NCBI RefSeq assembly: GCF_004362145.1
Contig: NZ_SNXC01000003.1
Span: 1-64,000 of the forward strand
DNA length: 64,000 bases
Direction of reading: 5' to 3'
From: Marinomonas balearica
GTDB taxonomy: Bacteria > Pseudomonadota > Gammaproteobacteria > Pseudomonadales > Marinomonadaceae
Part shown: one piece after another, positions 1 to 10,133 of the stretch
Position numbering within the stretch: the first letter of the stretch is position 1
Layout of the letters: each line of letters starts with the position of its first letter
Notes under the pieces: model-generated
What the model saw: only the letters and a program-made list of their open reading frames with translations
Database searches by the model: none
What the model was told of the DNA's origin: nothing
Translations under genes and position numbers: made by a program

Positions 1-165
1 ATTGACGTGTTCACTCATCAAAGACTTTAATTTTTTAGAAGTCTCCAGCGAGCGCCCACACAAATTATCTGATTATCTATTTTAAAGAGCGTACCGACTC
101 GGTTACTTAGAAGCGTTCTTCTTAGTGTCTCACTCGTTGTTCTGAGTGGTTGTCCGTGTCAGCGA
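1..165 (-). other. rRNA operon leader (16S upstream region)
   Basis: On the minus strand the leader contains GCTCTTTAAAAT (about 79-90), which resembles the boxA antitermination element of rRNA leaders, followed by the run TTTGTGTGGGCGCTCGC (about 48-64) typical of gammaproteobacterial pre-16S sequence. No 16S sequence is inside the window; it should begin just to the left. Identification rests on motif resemblance and the adjacent P1-like promoter. Confidence 0.6.
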
Positions 166-171
166 GTGCGT

Positions 172-199
172 ATATTAAGGATCTACAGATTTAGTGCAA
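172..199 (-). promoter_or_regulatory. rRNA operon P1-type promoter
   Basis: Read on the minus strand there is a -35 TTGCAC (194-199), a 16-bp spacer and a -10 TAATAT (172-177). A/T-rich DNA resembling an UP element lies upstream (about 200-225). This is the usual architecture of a ribosomal RNA P1 promoter, and the transcript would run leftward out of the window. The assignment is supported by the boxA-like leader downstream of it. Confidence 0.7.
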
Positions 200-363
200 C
201 CCCTTTTTTATCTTTTTATCAAAAAAGTCATTCTAAAAGCCGAAAAGACAAACTTGAATTAGGCTAAAAGGCTTATTAATAAAGGGTTACAGCACATTAC
301 TACTCAAAAAAGTTAATCCCCCCATTTTCTTTAAACACGCAAAATACACGACAAAAAAACAAA

Positions 364-383
364 AAAGGCGCCAAGGCGCCTTT
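364..383 (-). terminator. Rho-independent terminator of the oad operon
   Basis: A perfect stem AAAGGCGCC/GGCGCCTTT with a 2-nt loop lies 34 bp past the oadB stop. On the minus strand it is followed by a T-rich tract. Confidence 0.85.
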
Positions 384-417
384 CATTGTATCCATTTCTG
401 CTTCAAATGAAGGTCAT

Positions 418-1590
418 TTAGCCACCAACATAACTCAGCATAACACCAGCAGCTACAGCCGAGCCGATGACACCCGCAACATTTGGCCCCATCGCATGCA
501 TAAGCAAGAAGTTTTGCTTGTTTGCTTCAAGACCCACTTTATTTGCTACGCGTGCAGCCATCGGCACCGCAGACACACCTGCTGCCCCGATAAGAGGGTT
601 TATTGGATGAGCAGATACTTTATTAAGCAGTTTCGCCATCAAAACGCCCGTTGCCGTACCAATAGAGAAAGCAACCAATCCAAGAGATAGAATTCCTAAC
701 GTTTCTAAATTCAAAAATGCTTCAGAACTAAGCTTTGAACCAACACCAAGACCTAAGAATATAGTAACGATATTAATCAATGCGTTCTGCGCTGTATCAC
801 TAAGGCGATCAACTACGCCAGACTCTTTCATCAAATTACCAAAACAGAACATACCCAACAATGGAGCCGCCGAAGGCAAGAATGCAGCTGCCAATAGAGT
901 TACCACAATAGGGAAGATTATTTTTTCTGTTTTCGTCACATGACGAAGCTGCACCATTTTGATTGCACGCTCTTCATTAGACGTCAGCGCTTTCATAATT
1001 GGTGGTTGAATGAGTGGCACCAATGCCATGTACGAATAAGCCGCTACTGCAATCGCACCCAAAAGATCTGGGGCTAATCGACTCGCTACAAAAATCGCTG
1101 TTGGCCCATCAGCGCCACCGATAATACCAATCGCAGCCGCATCCGCTAATGTGAAGTCCATGATACCGTATGCTCCCAATAGAACAGCACCGATCACCGT
1201 AGCAAAAATACCAAACTGAGCTGCTGCCCCCAATAGAAGCGTTTTAGGGTTAGCCAACATCGGACCAAAGTCGGTCATCGCCCCAACCCCCATAAATATT
1301 AGGAGTGGAAACAATCCGGTCTCAATACCGCCATGATAAATGTAGTATTGCAATCCACCCGGAGACACCATATGACCGGCAGCATCATACACAGGGGCAG
1401 CCATAAAACCAGCACCAGGAATGTTAACCAAAATTGCACCCACACCAATAGGCAACAACAACAGTGGCTCAAACCCTTTTTTGATCGCGAGGTAGATCAA
1501 AAGCATGCCAACCAACATCATAACAGCCTGTCCAAATTCCAGCTGATAGATACCAGTGTCATGATATAAATTTAATAATTTTTGTTCCAT
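418..1590 (-). CDS. oadB: Na+-translocating oxaloacetate decarboxylase, beta subunit
   Basis: This is the integral-membrane subunit that decarboxylates carboxybiotin and couples the reaction to Na+ export. The 390-residue protein is almost entirely hydrophobic with about nine or more membrane segments. It carries the family's conserved [14 protein letters not shown] motif (around residues 157-166) and the Gly-rich segments near [11 protein letters not shown]. The start has a GAGGAAGGG ribosome-binding site. It is the last gene of the oadGAB operon and is followed by a strong terminator. Other Na+-decarboxylase beta subunits (glutaconyl-CoA, methylmalonyl-CoA) look alike, but the adjacent alpha subunit fixes the substrate as oxaloacetate. 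Confidence 0.95.
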   Translation of the reverse strand: MEQKLLNLYHDTGIYQLEFGQAVMMLVGMLLIYLAIKKGFEPLLLLPIGVGAILVNIPGAGFMAAPVYDAAGHMVSPGGLQYYIYHGGIETGLFPLLIFMGVGAMTDFGPMLANPKTLLLGAAAQFGIFATVIGAVLLGAYGIMDFTLADAAAIGIIGGADGPTAIFVASRLAPDLLGAIAVAAYSYMALVPLIQPPIMKALTSNEERAIKMVQLRHVTKTEKIIFPIVVTLLAAAFLPSAAPLLGMFCFGNLMKESGVVDRLSDTAQNALINIVTIFLGLGVGSKLSSEAFLNLETLGILSLGLVAFSIGTATGVLMAKLLNKVSAHPINPLIGAAGVSAVPMAARVANKVGLEANKQNFLLMHAMGPNVAGVIGSAVAAGVMLSYVGG

Positions 1591-1695
1591 ATTGAACGAA
1601 CCCTTCCTCTCGAAGAAGCATATTTAACGCGACCTTCCTACCTCTATATAAGAAGGCCGCCTTTTAAAAAGGCAAACAGATAGACAAAACACTCT

Positions 1696-3477
1696 TTATA
1701 GGGAGACGAGAGCCTGCCCAACTTGAACCGCATCGCCTTCTTTAACATATATAGAACCAACCACTCCCGATTTAGGAGCAGATATCTCTGTTTCCATTTT
1801 CATTGCTTCCAGAACCATAATCGTTTCACCTTCTTGAACTTGCTGCCCAGGTGAAACAAGCACTTTGAATATATTGCCAGCCAAAGGAGCAGGAACATCT
1901 TCACCTCCACCAGCAGGTGCTACTGGAGCAGGCGCAGGTACTGAAGGCGCACCCCCAATTGGTTGGATCTGGCTGATATCACCACCATCCGTCACCTCAA
2001 CAACATAGCTTTGACCCGAAACATTCACTGTATAAACAGCAGGCCCCTCTTCGGTTGAGTCCTTAACAGCCACCTCTTTACCTGTCGGAACAGGCTCAAA
2101 CGCACTCGCATCACCACGATTTTCCAAAAATTTCAGGCCGATTTGAGGGAACAATGCGTATGTAAGCACATCATCAATAGATTCATCAGAAAGCGTAATG
2201 CCTTTTTCAGCCGCTAGAGAGTCTAACTCTTGAGTTAACTTCTCCACTTCCGGAGACAGTAAATCAGCAGGGCGACACGTAATGGGTTCTGCACCATCAA
2301 GCACACGCGTTTGCAACTCTTCATTAAACTCTGCGGGTGCTGCACCATATTCACCTTTTAGAACACCAGCAGTCTCTTTAGAGATCGACTTGTAACGCTC
2401 ACCAGTCAATACGTTCAATACTGCTTGCGTACCTACAATTTGAGATGTCGGCGTCACCAATGGAATCATTCCAAGATCTTTACGCACCTTTGGAATTTCT
2501 TCCAACACTTCATCAAACTTGTCTGCTGCACCCTGCTCTTTTAGCTGATTTTCCATGTTAGTTAGCATGCCACCTGGCACCTGAGCGATCAAAATACGCG
2601 AATCCGTTCCTCTCAATGAACCTTCAAATTTGGCATATTTTTTACGCACCACACGAAAGTAAGCTGCAATTTCTTCTAGCAAAGCCAGATCCAAACCCGT
2701 GTCTCGGTTTGTTCCCTGTAGCGCCGCAACAACAGACTCTGTTGCAGAGTGACCGTATGTCATCGACATCGAGGAGATTGCAGTATCGACGCGGTCAATA
2801 CCCGCTTCGATGGCCTTCAATATGGTCATATCTGACAAACCAGACGTTGCGTGAGCATGCAACTGAACCTCCAGATCAGTCTGATCCTTAAGAAGAGTTA
2901 CCAATTCAAATGCGTCGTAAGGCGTTAAGATGCCAGACATATCTTTTATCGCAATCGAATCTGCACCCATATCTTCTAAGGTCTTTGCGTAGTCAACCCA
3001 AGTCTTAGTCGTATGAACCTCACTCTTAGTGTAAGAGAGAGTACCTTGAGCGTGCTTGCCAACCTCTTTTACAGATTTGATTGCTTGCTCTAAGTTACGA
3101 GGGTCATTCATCGCATCAAAAATACGAAATACATCTACACCGTTTTTAGCTGCGCGCTCAACAAATTTAGCGACAACGTCGTCCGCATAATGTCGATAGC
3201 CTAAAAGGTTTTGTCCGCGAAGAAGCATTTGCTGAGGCGTATTCGGCATCGCTTTCTTAAGCTCACGAATACGATCCCATGGATCTTCCCCGATAAATCG
3301 AATACAAGAGTCAAACGTTGCTCCCCCCCACGATTCAAGTGACCAAAAACCAACCTTATCCAATTTTTCTGCGATAGGAAGCATGTCATCGATACGTAGG
3401 CGTGTAGCAAATAGAGATTGATGTGCGTCGCGTAGTACGACATCGGTTATACCAAGAGGTTGTTTAGTTGTTGTCAT
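1696..3477 (-). CDS. oadA: Oxaloacetate decarboxylase alpha subunit (carboxyltransferase and biotin carrier)
   Basis: This is the soluble subunit that transfers CO2 from oxaloacetate to biotin. The N-terminal carboxyltransferase domain (about 1-300) begins with the [11 protein letters not shown] motif of the pyruvate carboxylase/HMGL-like family. A PYC/OADA domain and a Pro/Ala-rich linker (about 505-525) follow. The C-terminal biotinyl domain has the EAMKMET motif, whose Lys is biotinylated. The length (593 aa) is normal for the family. It lies between oadG and oadB with 33-bp and 105-bp gaps, so one operon is likely. A GAGG ribosome-binding site precedes the start. Confidence 0.96.
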   Translation of the reverse strand: MTTTKQPLGITDVVLRDAHQSLFATRLRIDDMLPIAEKLDKVGFWSLESWGGATFDSCIRFIGEDPWDRIRELKKAMPNTPQQMLLRGQNLLGYRHYADDVVAKFVERAAKNGVDVFRIFDAMNDPRNLEQAIKSVKEVGKHAQGTLSYTKSEVHTTKTWVDYAKTLEDMGADSIAIKDMSGILTPYDAFELVTLLKDQTDLEVQLHAHATSGLSDMTILKAIEAGIDRVDTAISSMSMTYGHSATESVVAALQGTNRDTGLDLALLEEIAAYFRVVRKKYAKFEGSLRGTDSRILIAQVPGGMLTNMENQLKEQGAADKFDEVLEEIPKVRKDLGMIPLVTPTSQIVGTQAVLNVLTGERYKSISKETAGVLKGEYGAAPAEFNEELQTRVLDGAEPITCRPADLLSPEVEKLTQELDSLAAEKGITLSDESIDDVLTYALFPQIGLKFLENRGDASAFEPVPTGKEVAVKDSTEEGPAVYTVNVSGQSYVVEVTDGGDISQIQPIGGAPSVPAPAPVAPAGGGEDVPAPLAGNIFKVLVSPGQQVQEGETIMVLEAMKMETEISAPKSGVVGSIYVKEGDAVQVGQALVSL

Positions 3478-3510
3478 AGATTCAGCCTCGGCAAAATGCG
3501 TCTGTTAATT

Positions 3511-3753
3511 TTATCGGTTGCGATGTTGATGTATTGCCGCTGAGATAGCGGCTACGATTTGAGGGTCTACTGTATTATTTGCCGTTACCGGTGCACTTGG
3601 CACTTTAGCAGCAGGTTGAGCCGCCTCTGGAAACAGTTTATTAACCAAGGTAGACATATAACCAGTAGCAAAAATCAGAATAACCAAGAAGAGGAACACA
3701 AAGCCCATCCCCAAGACCATTAGGCCGATACCTTCACTTACCAATTCGTTCAT
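3511..3753 (-). CDS. oadG: Oxaloacetate decarboxylase gamma subunit
   Basis: An 80-residue protein with one N-terminal membrane helix (about 9-31), an Ala/Pro-rich linker and a short C-terminal tail ending in His and Arg residues. This matches OadG, the small subunit that holds the alpha and beta subunits together and binds a metal ion through its C-terminus. It is the first gene of the oadGAB operon, with an AAGGGTG ribosome-binding site. The sequence itself is weakly conserved, so the operon position carries much of the assignment. Confidence 0.9.
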   Translation of the reverse strand: MNELVSEGIGLMVLGMGFVFLFLVILIFATGYMSTLVNKLFPEAAQPAAKVPSAPVTANNTVDPQIVAAISAAIHQHRNR

Positions 3754-3908
3754 TGTTGCACCCTTACTTGCACGAATTATTGCCTTGTTTAGAGGCTGCG
3801 AATGTGATCTTATTCAAATTTTGAGCAGATCTTCAGTTTTGGTTGCTTATTTTTACCACAAACCAGAACAGTTTAATATTTTTTTTGCATAACAGTTTAA
3901 TTCAAATC

Positions 3909-4943
3909 GTGAATACACATAATATAATTAATAAGCAGCCAACCAATAACTCCATCCTCTATAAGAAGAAATTCACATTAGCAGTAGCTCCGATGGAAGG
4001 AGTCATGGATCACACCATGAGATCACTCTTATCCTCTATCGGCGGAATGGATTATTTAGTTTCAGAATTTATTCGAGTTTCTCAGAACGCCATCCCTGTT
4101 ACTGGTTTTAGAAGATTAGTACCTGAAATCGAAAAAAATAGCCAAACAGAGTATGGACACCCTGTTCACGTACAATTTTTAGGTAGCAATGCAGAAAGAA
4201 TAGCACAAAGTGCAATAAATGCAGTGGCAGCCGGCGCAACCCATATCGACATGAATTTTGGCTGCCCAGCGAAACGAGTAAACGGCCATGGCGGAGGGTC
4301 AGTATTGCTGCAAACACCAGAACAACTGCACGAAATCATGAGCAGCCTCTATAAAGCCCTACCCAACCACATAGGCCTATCTGCAAAGATCAGATTAGGC
4401 TATGAAGATGAAGCACTGCTTTTCGAAAATGTATCCGCTATAGAAGATGCAGGAACACAGACTTTAACCGTTCACGGACGAACAAAAAAAGATGGGTACA
4501 GGCCACCCGCTAGATGGGAGAAAATTGGTGACATTAACGCCCGCAGCAAAATGCGCATTATTGCCAATGGCGATATTGAAAACTTTGATGCCTTAATGCG
4601 TTGTCACGACATAACAGGGTGTGTCGACTTCATGATCGGACGAGGCAGCTTAAGCAACCCGTTTATTTTCCAACAACTGAAAACAAAACTACAAGCCGAA
4701 GACGCATTACACTCAAATTCAATCGATACACTCACAAGAGAGCCTTTACTTCAGTTAGTAGAGCAATATCAGAAAAACCTAAGAAAAGAGTGTGATGAGT
4801 TTGCAACTATGGGGAGACTCAAGCAGTGGTGTGCGCACCTAAGAAAACATTACCCATACATAGAGACTAATTTACGAGAATTAAGAAATACCACAACGAT
4901 AGAAGAATTTTTACACTTGCTCGATAAAATTGAACGCGATTAA
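3909..4943 (+). CDS. dusC: tRNA-dihydrouridine synthase (DusC-like)
   Basis: An FMN enzyme that reduces uridine to dihydrouridine in tRNA. The conserved APMEGV motif (FMN barrel entry) is followed by MNFGCPAKRVNGHGGGS, which holds the catalytic Cys, and later by VHGRTKKDGY and IANGDI. The bacterial DusC type is the closest fit from the APMEGV form. The start is uncertain: conserved sequence begins near 3970, no good ribosome-binding site is visible, and possible starts are a TTG at 3843 and the GTG at 3909 used here. The gene is transcribed away from oadG. Confidence 0.85.
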   Translation: MNTHNIINKQPTNNSILYKKKFTLAVAPMEGVMDHTMRSLLSSIGGMDYLVSEFIRVSQNAIPVTGFRRLVPEIEKNSQTEYGHPVHVQFLGSNAERIAQSAINAVAAGATHIDMNFGCPAKRVNGHGGGSVLLQTPEQLHEIMSSLYKALPNHIGLSAKIRLGYEDEALLFENVSAIEDAGTQTLTVHGRTKKDGYRPPARWEKIGDINARSKMRIIANGDIENFDALMRCHDITGCVDFMIGRGSLSNPFIFQQLKTKLQAEDALHSNSIDTLTREPLLQLVEQYQKNLRKECDEFATMGRLKQWCAHLRKHYPYIETNLRELRNTTTIEEFLHLLDKIERD

Positions 4944-5098
4944 AAATTCAAATAGAAAAAACAATAAATTCAACACAGGATAAGAATTGAACAGAAAAGT
5001 AAAACTTTAGATTTATAACAATAAGAAGGAAAACTAAGAACTATTTTAGTTTTTTTTGAATGGAGTTCGATTTGAAAAAAAGAGATAAGAATAAGTAA

Positions 5099-5175
5099 TG
5101 GCGCATCCGGGAGGATTCGAACCTCCGACCGCTCGGTTCGTAGCCGAGTACTCTATCCAGCTGAGCTACGGATGC
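5099..5175 (-). tRNA. tRNA-Arg (anticodon ACG), copy 3 in transcription order
   Basis: A 77-nt cloverleaf on the minus strand, beginning GCATCCG and ending CGCCA with encoded CCA. The anticodon arm is CTCGG-CTACGAA-CCGAG, giving anticodon ACG (Arg, CGN codons). It is identical over its length to the two other copies nearby. Confidence 0.97.
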
Positions 5176-5202
5176 GTATCAATACTTTTTACAAATTTTA
5201 AA

Positions 5203-5279
5203 TGGCGCATCCGGGAGGATTCGAACCTCCGACCGCTCGGTTCGTAGCCGAGTACTCTATCCAGCTGAGCTACGGATGC
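5203..5279 (-). tRNA. tRNA-Arg (anticodon ACG), copy 2
   Basis: A 77-nt copy with the same acceptor, anticodon (ACG) and T arms as the flanking copies and encoded CCA. It is 27 bp from copy 3, so co-transcription from csrA through tRNA-Ser and the Arg genes is plausible. Confidence 0.97.
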
Positions 5280-5350
5280 GTAAACATTTAAAATATTTTT
5301 TGCGATATTACCATTGGAAGGATAGTTACCAATATTCGCGGAACTTGTGA

Positions 5351-5427
5351 TGGCGCATCCGGGAGGATTCGAACCTCCGACCGCTCGGTTCGTAGCCGAG
5401 TACTCTATCCAGCTGAGCTACGGATGC
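5351..5427 (-). tRNA. tRNA-Arg (anticodon ACG), copy 1
   Basis: A 77-nt copy on the minus strand with anticodon ACG and encoded CCA, 7 bp downstream of tRNA-Ser. The spurious 85-codon reading frame crossing this region is an artefact of the tRNA sequences. Confidence 0.97.
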
Positions 5428-5434
5428 ATCAAAA

Positions 5435-5525
5435 TGGCGGAGAGTGAGGGATTCGAACCCTCGATGAGTGATTAACCCATACTCCCTTAGCAGGGGAGCG
5501 CCTTCGGCCACTCGGCCAACTCTCC
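5435..5525 (-). tRNA. tRNA-Ser (anticodon GCU)
   Basis: A 91-nt class II tRNA on the minus strand. The acceptor stem is GGAGAGT/ACTCTCC followed by GCCA. The anticodon arm CTCCC-CTGCTAA-GGGAG gives anticodon GCT (Ser, AGC/AGU), and a long variable arm is present. It lies between csrA and the three tRNA-Arg genes, a common arrangement in Pseudomonas relatives. Confidence 0.97.
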
Positions 5526-5602
5526 GAAACAAGTGCGGCGTATTATAGATGCCCCAATTGTTTTGTAAAGACTTTTTTTCCAAAAAGTTTAATTTTTTTC
5601 AA

Positions 5603-5791
5603 TTAATCTTCTAGGTTGTGTTCGTCTTGCTCTTTTTGGATGCGAAGATAGATTTCTTCACGGTGTACAGAAACATCTTTAGGAGCGTTGATACCAATAC
5701 GTACTTGATTCCCTTTAACACCAAGAACAGTAACAGACACTTCATCACCAACCATTAGAGTTTCACCAACGCGACGAGTAAGAATAAGCAT
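5603..5791 (-). CDS. csrA: Carbon storage regulator CsrA
   Basis: A 62-residue RNA-binding global post-transcriptional regulator. It is recognised from the N-terminal [16 protein letters not shown] and the VHREEIY motif, which includes the RNA-contacting Arg. A strong AAAGGAG ribosome-binding site precedes the ATG. In gammaproteobacteria CsrA/RsmA represses translation of biofilm and secondary-metabolism mRNAs by binding GGA motifs, so it could act on the exopolysaccharide locus here. That link is inference. It lies downstream of lysC, a conserved neighbourhood. Confidence 0.97.
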   Translation of the reverse strand: MLILTRRVGETLMVGDEVSVTVLGVKGNQVRIGINAPKDVSVHREEIYLRIQKEQDEHNLED

Positions 5792-5922
5792 AATAGATCT
5801 CCTTTGAGTCCTTAATAAAAATTCGATGTCAGGAAATTCCTTCTAGGTTGTAAGAATTCCCCTACAAAACGAATTGTAGCTTCAAGCAAGACAATACGCC
5901 ACCCCTAACTTGTGAGTGATTG

Positions 5923-7164
5923 TTAAACTTCGCTAATACCTGCTGCTGATACGTTAAGCTTGAATGCAGAATGTAACGCACGTACTGCTAGCTCCATATA
6001 TTTCTCATCAATAATGACAGAAACTTTGATTTCAGAGGTAGAAATAAGCTGAATATTGATTGCATCTTCTGCGAGCGCAGAGAACATAGTACTCGCGACA
6101 CCAGCGTGCGAACGCATACCAACGCCTACTATAGAAACCTTCGCGATTCTCGCGTCTGTAAGCGTGTCACGCGCGCCCAGCTCCGTTTCAATAGACTTCA
6201 GTATACCTAACGCCTTGTCGTGATCATTTCGATGCACAGTAAAGGTGAAATCCGTTGTACCATCCGCTGAAACGTTTTGAACGATCATATCGACTTCAAT
6301 GTTGGCACTGCTGATTGGACCAAGAATCTTTGATGCGACTCCTGGAATATCAGGCACGCCTTTTAAAGTGAGTTTGGCTTCGTCTCGCGTAAATGCAATA
6401 CCAGATACGGCAGGTTGCTCCATAGTGTCGTTCTCCTCAGTTGTTATCAAAGTGCCTTCGCCATCTTTAAAACTGGAAAGCACTCGCAAAGGCACTTGAT
6501 ACTTACCAGCAAACTCTACTGAACGGATCTGTAAAACTTTTGACCCAAGGCTGGCCATTTCCAGCATTTCTTCAAACGTGATCTTTTCTAAACGTCGAGC
6601 GCTGTCAACAACACGAGGGTCCGTCGTATATACACCGTCTACATCAGTATAAATCTGACATTCATCCGCTTTTAGTGCCGCCGCCAGTGCAACGCCCGTT
6701 GTATCGGAGCCACCACGACCCAGCGTGGTAATATTGCCTTGCTCATCCGCCCCTTGAAAACCAGCGACCACAACAACGCGCCCAGCATCAAGATCTTTGC
6801 GCATACGTTCAGTATCAATCTCTTCAATACGTGCTTTGCCATGTGCGCTGTCAGTTTGAATACGGACTTGAGAACCGGTATAGGACACAGCAGAAAGGCC
6901 GCGCTTCATTAATGCCATAGACAATAGCGCAATTGTTACTTGCTCACCTGTCGACAACAACACATCCATTTCGCGTGCATCTGGCGCATCTTGAATACTT
7001 TTTGCCAAAGCTATTAAACGATTGGTTTCACCACTCATCGCGGAAACGGCCACAACAATATCATCACCTTGCTGCTTGTGTTTCAGCACTCTATCTGCCA
7101 CGGCCTCAATTCGTTCTACCGAACCAACGGACGTGCCGCCATATTTTTGTACTAACAACGCCAT
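5923..7164 (-). CDS. lysC: Aspartate kinase with internal beta-subunit start
   Basis: Phosphorylates aspartate in the first step of lysine, threonine and methionine synthesis. The N-terminal kinase domain begins with the KYGGTSVG motif, and two ACT domains lie in the C-terminal 150 residues. The length (413 aa) is that of the Pseudomonas/Bacillus-type lysine/threonine-sensitive enzyme. Inside the gene, Met248 (start codon complement at 6421-6423) is preceded by AGGAG at 9 nt. This would yield a 166-residue ACT-only beta subunit, as known in alpha2beta2 aspartokinases. The gene lies between alaS and csrA. Confidence 0.96.
   Translation of the reverse strand: MALLVQKYGGTSVGSVERIEAVADRVLKHKQQGDDIVVAVSAMSGETNRLIALAKSIQDAPDAREMDVLLSTGEQVTIALLSMALMKRGLSAVSYTGSQVRIQTDSAHGKARIEEIDTERMRKDLDAGRVVVVAGFQGADEQGNITTLGRGGSDTTGVALAAALKADECQIYTDVDGVYTTDPRVVDSARRLEKITFEEMLEMASLGSKVLQIRSVEFAGKYQVPLRVLSSFKDGEGTLITTEENDTMEQPAVSGIAFTRDEAKLTLKGVPDIPGVASKILGPISSANIEVDMIVQNVSADGTTDFTFTVHRNDHDKALGILKSIETELGARDTLTDARIAKVSIVGVGMRSHAGVASTMFSALAEDAINIQLISTSEIKVSVIIDEKYMELAVRALHSAFKLNVSAAGISEV
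6421..6437 (-). promoter_or_regulatory. Internal ribosome-binding site and start within lysC
   Basis: On the minus strand AGGAG (6433-6437), a 9-nt spacer and an in-frame ATG (6421-6423) sit exactly at the boundary between kinase and ACT domains. This suggests separate translation of the regulatory beta subunit. Confidence 0.6.
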
Positions 7165-7288
7165 AATGTTTATCTACTCTAATGTAACTCCGCCACCGAA
7201 ATAACCTTAAATCAAGGTATCGCAGTGGCGGAATATTCCTGTTACTTTAAGAACCCATTTTGATAACGCGACCTATGCCGTTATGGCA

Positions 7289-9904
7289 TTAGACGCGCTC
7301 TTTTACCCAATCAGGCACTCGCTCCAACGCCTCAGGCAAAGCACTCGGGTTATTCCCTCCCGCTTGCGCCATGTCTGGGCGGCCACCGCCTTTACCATCT
7401 ACTAAAGGCGCTACCATTTTGATCAGGTCGCCTGCCTTCACTTTTTTGGTTAACTCTTTTGTTACGCCAGCGATAAGGCTTACCTTACCGTCATTAACTG
7501 TCGCAAGAAGGATTACCGCAGACTCAAGTTTACTCTTCAGTTGATCTAGCAGATCACGAAGCGCTTTCGGATCAGATTCAACTTGAGCAACCAACAGTTT
7601 GCCACCTTCAATATCAACGGCTTGAGCAGCAAGATCGCTACCCGCAGCGGCTGCCAGCTTAGATTTCAACGCCTCAATTTCTTTTTGCAACGCACGCGCT
7701 TGATCGTTAAGTGCCGTTACCTTTTCAAGAGCATTGTCTTTATTGCCTTTGACGATCGCAGCAACGCCACTCAATGCGTTCTCTGAATGACGTACTGCAT
7801 CAATTGCCGCTTTCCCAGTAACCGCCTCAATACGACGAACACCCGCAGCAATGCCACCTTCCGTTAGAATTTTGAAAAGGCCAATATCTCCGGTACGTTT
7901 AACATGAGTACCACCACACAATTCAACAGAGTAATCCGCTCCCATAGTGAGTACACGCACTTCACTGTCGTATTTTTCCCCGAACAGAGCCATCGCACCT
8001 TTTTCTTTCGCAGAGTCGATGTCCATGATTTCGGTTGTTACTTCATGGTTTAAACGAATTTGCTCATTAACCATGTCTTCAACTTGTTCAATTTCAGCGT
8101 CTGTTAAGCCTTCAAAGTGTGAGAAGTCGAAACGCAATCGTTCAGCATTAACCAACGAACCTTTTTGATTAACATGATCACCTACAATACGGCGAAGCGC
8201 TTCATGAACCAAATGAGTGGCTGAATGGTTTAACCCTGTTGCATTACGCATGGTACGATCCACTTGTGCCGAAACCGTATCGCCCACTTTAATAGAGCCT
8301 TCTTTAAGCTCACCTTGATGCAAATGCGCTTTGCCTTGCTTCGTAGTATTTGAAACTTTGAACGCACCTGGACCGCGTAACCAACCTTGATCTCCAACTT
8401 GTCCACCCGATTCGCCGTAAAATGGCGTCGAATTTAGCAAGATAATGGCTTCTTGGCCTGCTGACACTTCTTCAACATTTGAACCGTCAACGATCAATGC
8501 TTCGACAACACTCTCACCTTCTAGCTCAGTGTAGCCTGTAAATTCTGTTTCAGAATCAATTGATACATCACCTGACATATCCATGCTGAAGTTGCTTGCT
8601 GAACGAGCACGAGCACGCTGCTCTTCCATTGCTGCTTCAAAGCCAGCTTCATCGATTTCTAACTCATTTTCACGAGCAACGTCGTTCGTCAAATCTGCAG
8701 GGAACCCGTAAGTGTCATATAACTTGAATACGGTTTGACCTGGAATGATCTTGCTATCACCTAATTCAGAGATTGCGTCTTCAAGAATTCGCATACCCTG
8801 ATCAAGCGTTTTGGCAAATTGCTCTTCTTCTTTAAGCAAGATAGAGGCAACACGCTCTTTCAGCTTTCTCAATTCTGGGTATGCTTCACCCATTTCAGCA
8901 TCCAGCGCCTCAACCAATTTATGGAAGAACACACCCTTTTGACCTAATTTATTGCCGTGACGAATCGCGCGACGAATAATACGGCGCAAAACGTAACCAC
9001 GACCTTCATTAGAAGGCACAACACCGTCCACAATCATGAAAGAACAAGAGCGAATATGGTCAGCGATGACGCGAAGCGACTGACTGGTTAAGTCGTCTGT
9101 TCCAACTGCGTTGGCAGATGCTTTAATCAAGTTTTGAAACAAGTCGATTTCATAGTTACTGTGAACACCTTGCAAAATAGCAGCAATACGCTCAAGCCCC
9201 ATACCTGTATCAACAGAAGGTTTTGGCAGTGGCGCCATATCCCCATTCGCTGAACGGTTAAATTGCATGAAGACGACGTTCCAAATTTCTATAAAACGAT
9301 CGCCATCTTCTTCAGGAGAACCTGGAGGCCCACCCCAAATATGCGCACCATGATCATAGAAAACTTCTGTACAAGGACCGCATGGGCCAGTGTCGCCCAT
9401 CTGCCAAAAGTTGTCTGATGCATAACGTGAACCTTTGTTATCACCGATGCGGATGATTTTCTCTTTTGGCAATCCGATTTCTTTATGCCAAATGTCGAAA
9501 GCCTCATCGTCATCTGCATAAACAGTAACAAGCAGTTTGTCTTCTGGCAGCTTGGCCACTTTTGTTAGGAATTCCCAAGCGTATGCAATTGCATCCTGCT
9601 TGAAGTAATCACCAAAACTGAAATTACCCAGCATTTCAAAGAATGTATGATGACGTGCCGTATATCCGACATTCTCTAAATCATTGTGTTTACCACCCGC
9701 TCGTACACAACGTTGTGATGTGGTCGCTCGTGTATAATTGCGTTTGTCTGTGCCTAAAAACACATCTTTAAACTGCACCATACCGGCATTGGTAAATAAC
9801 AAGGTCGGATCGTTGCCCGGAATCAAAGAACTTGATTCAACAATCTGGTGTTGCTTACTTTCAAAGTAAGACAAAAATGACTGACGTAACTCAGAACTTT
9901 TCAT
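7289..9904 (-). CDS. alaS: Alanine--tRNA ligase
   Basis: Class II synthetase that charges tRNA-Ala. The catalytic core begins at the N-terminus ([11 protein letters not shown]...). The editing domain has the Zn-binding HSATH (near [13 protein letters not shown]) and CGGTH motifs, and a C-terminal C-Ala domain ends in the [12 protein letters not shown] region. The length of 871 aa is normal. In many gammaproteobacteria recA-recX-alaS are consecutive; here recA lies 37 kb away. Confidence 0.98.
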   Translation of the reverse strand: MKSSELRQSFLSYFESKQHQIVESSSLIPGNDPTLLFTNAGMVQFKDVFLGTDKRNYTRATTSQRCVRAGGKHNDLENVGYTARHHTFFEMLGNFSFGDYFKQDAIAYAWEFLTKVAKLPEDKLLVTVYADDDEAFDIWHKEIGLPKEKIIRIGDNKGSRYASDNFWQMGDTGPCGPCTEVFYDHGAHIWGGPPGSPEEDGDRFIEIWNVVFMQFNRSANGDMAPLPKPSVDTGMGLERIAAILQGVHSNYEIDLFQNLIKASANAVGTDDLTSQSLRVIADHIRSCSFMIVDGVVPSNEGRGYVLRRIIRRAIRHGNKLGQKGVFFHKLVEALDAEMGEAYPELRKLKERVASILLKEEEQFAKTLDQGMRILEDAISELGDSKIIPGQTVFKLYDTYGFPADLTNDVARENELEIDEAGFEAAMEEQRARARSASNFSMDMSGDVSIDSETEFTGYTELEGESVVEALIVDGSNVEEVSAGQEAIILLNSTPFYGESGGQVGDQGWLRGPGAFKVSNTTKQGKAHLHQGELKEGSIKVGDTVSAQVDRTMRNATGLNHSATHLVHEALRRIVGDHVNQKGSLVNAERLRFDFSHFEGLTDAEIEQVEDMVNEQIRLNHEVTTEIMDIDSAKEKGAMALFGEKYDSEVRVLTMGADYSVELCGGTHVKRTGDIGLFKILTEGGIAAGVRRIEAVTGKAAIDAVRHSENALSGVAAIVKGNKDNALEKVTALNDQARALQKEIEALKSKLAAAAGSDLAAQAVDIEGGKLLVAQVESDPKALRDLLDQLKSKLESAVILLATVNDGKVSLIAGVTKELTKKVKAGDLIKMVAPLVDGKGGGRPDMAQAGGNNPSALPEALERVPDWVKERV

Positions 9905-10133
9905 AGTTGGATGAGACTCTATTTCTAGTTTCTTGGCGAATAAGTATGTGTAAATGCGATTTCAATTTAACGCACTGTTGGCGTTGAAAACCTGTCATTG
10001 TACACACAAAAAGTCGGTATATTAAAAATGGGACAGATTTTAAGCCTATTTAGATTAAAAGGTAAACACAGACAACAAAAAACACGCTTATATCCCTGAT
10101 TATTCCCTGCCTTACCAAAGTTAAAGGCTAAGG

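Noticed and set aside
5099..5427. A tandem repeat or attachment-site array of about 100 bp period
   Set aside because: The repeats are three identical tRNA-Arg genes with differing spacers; no integrase or att-like duplication is nearby.
5326..5583. An 85-codon open frame on the minus strand across the tRNA genes
   Set aside because: It runs through tRNA-Arg and tRNA-Ser sequences and has no ribosome-binding site or family match.
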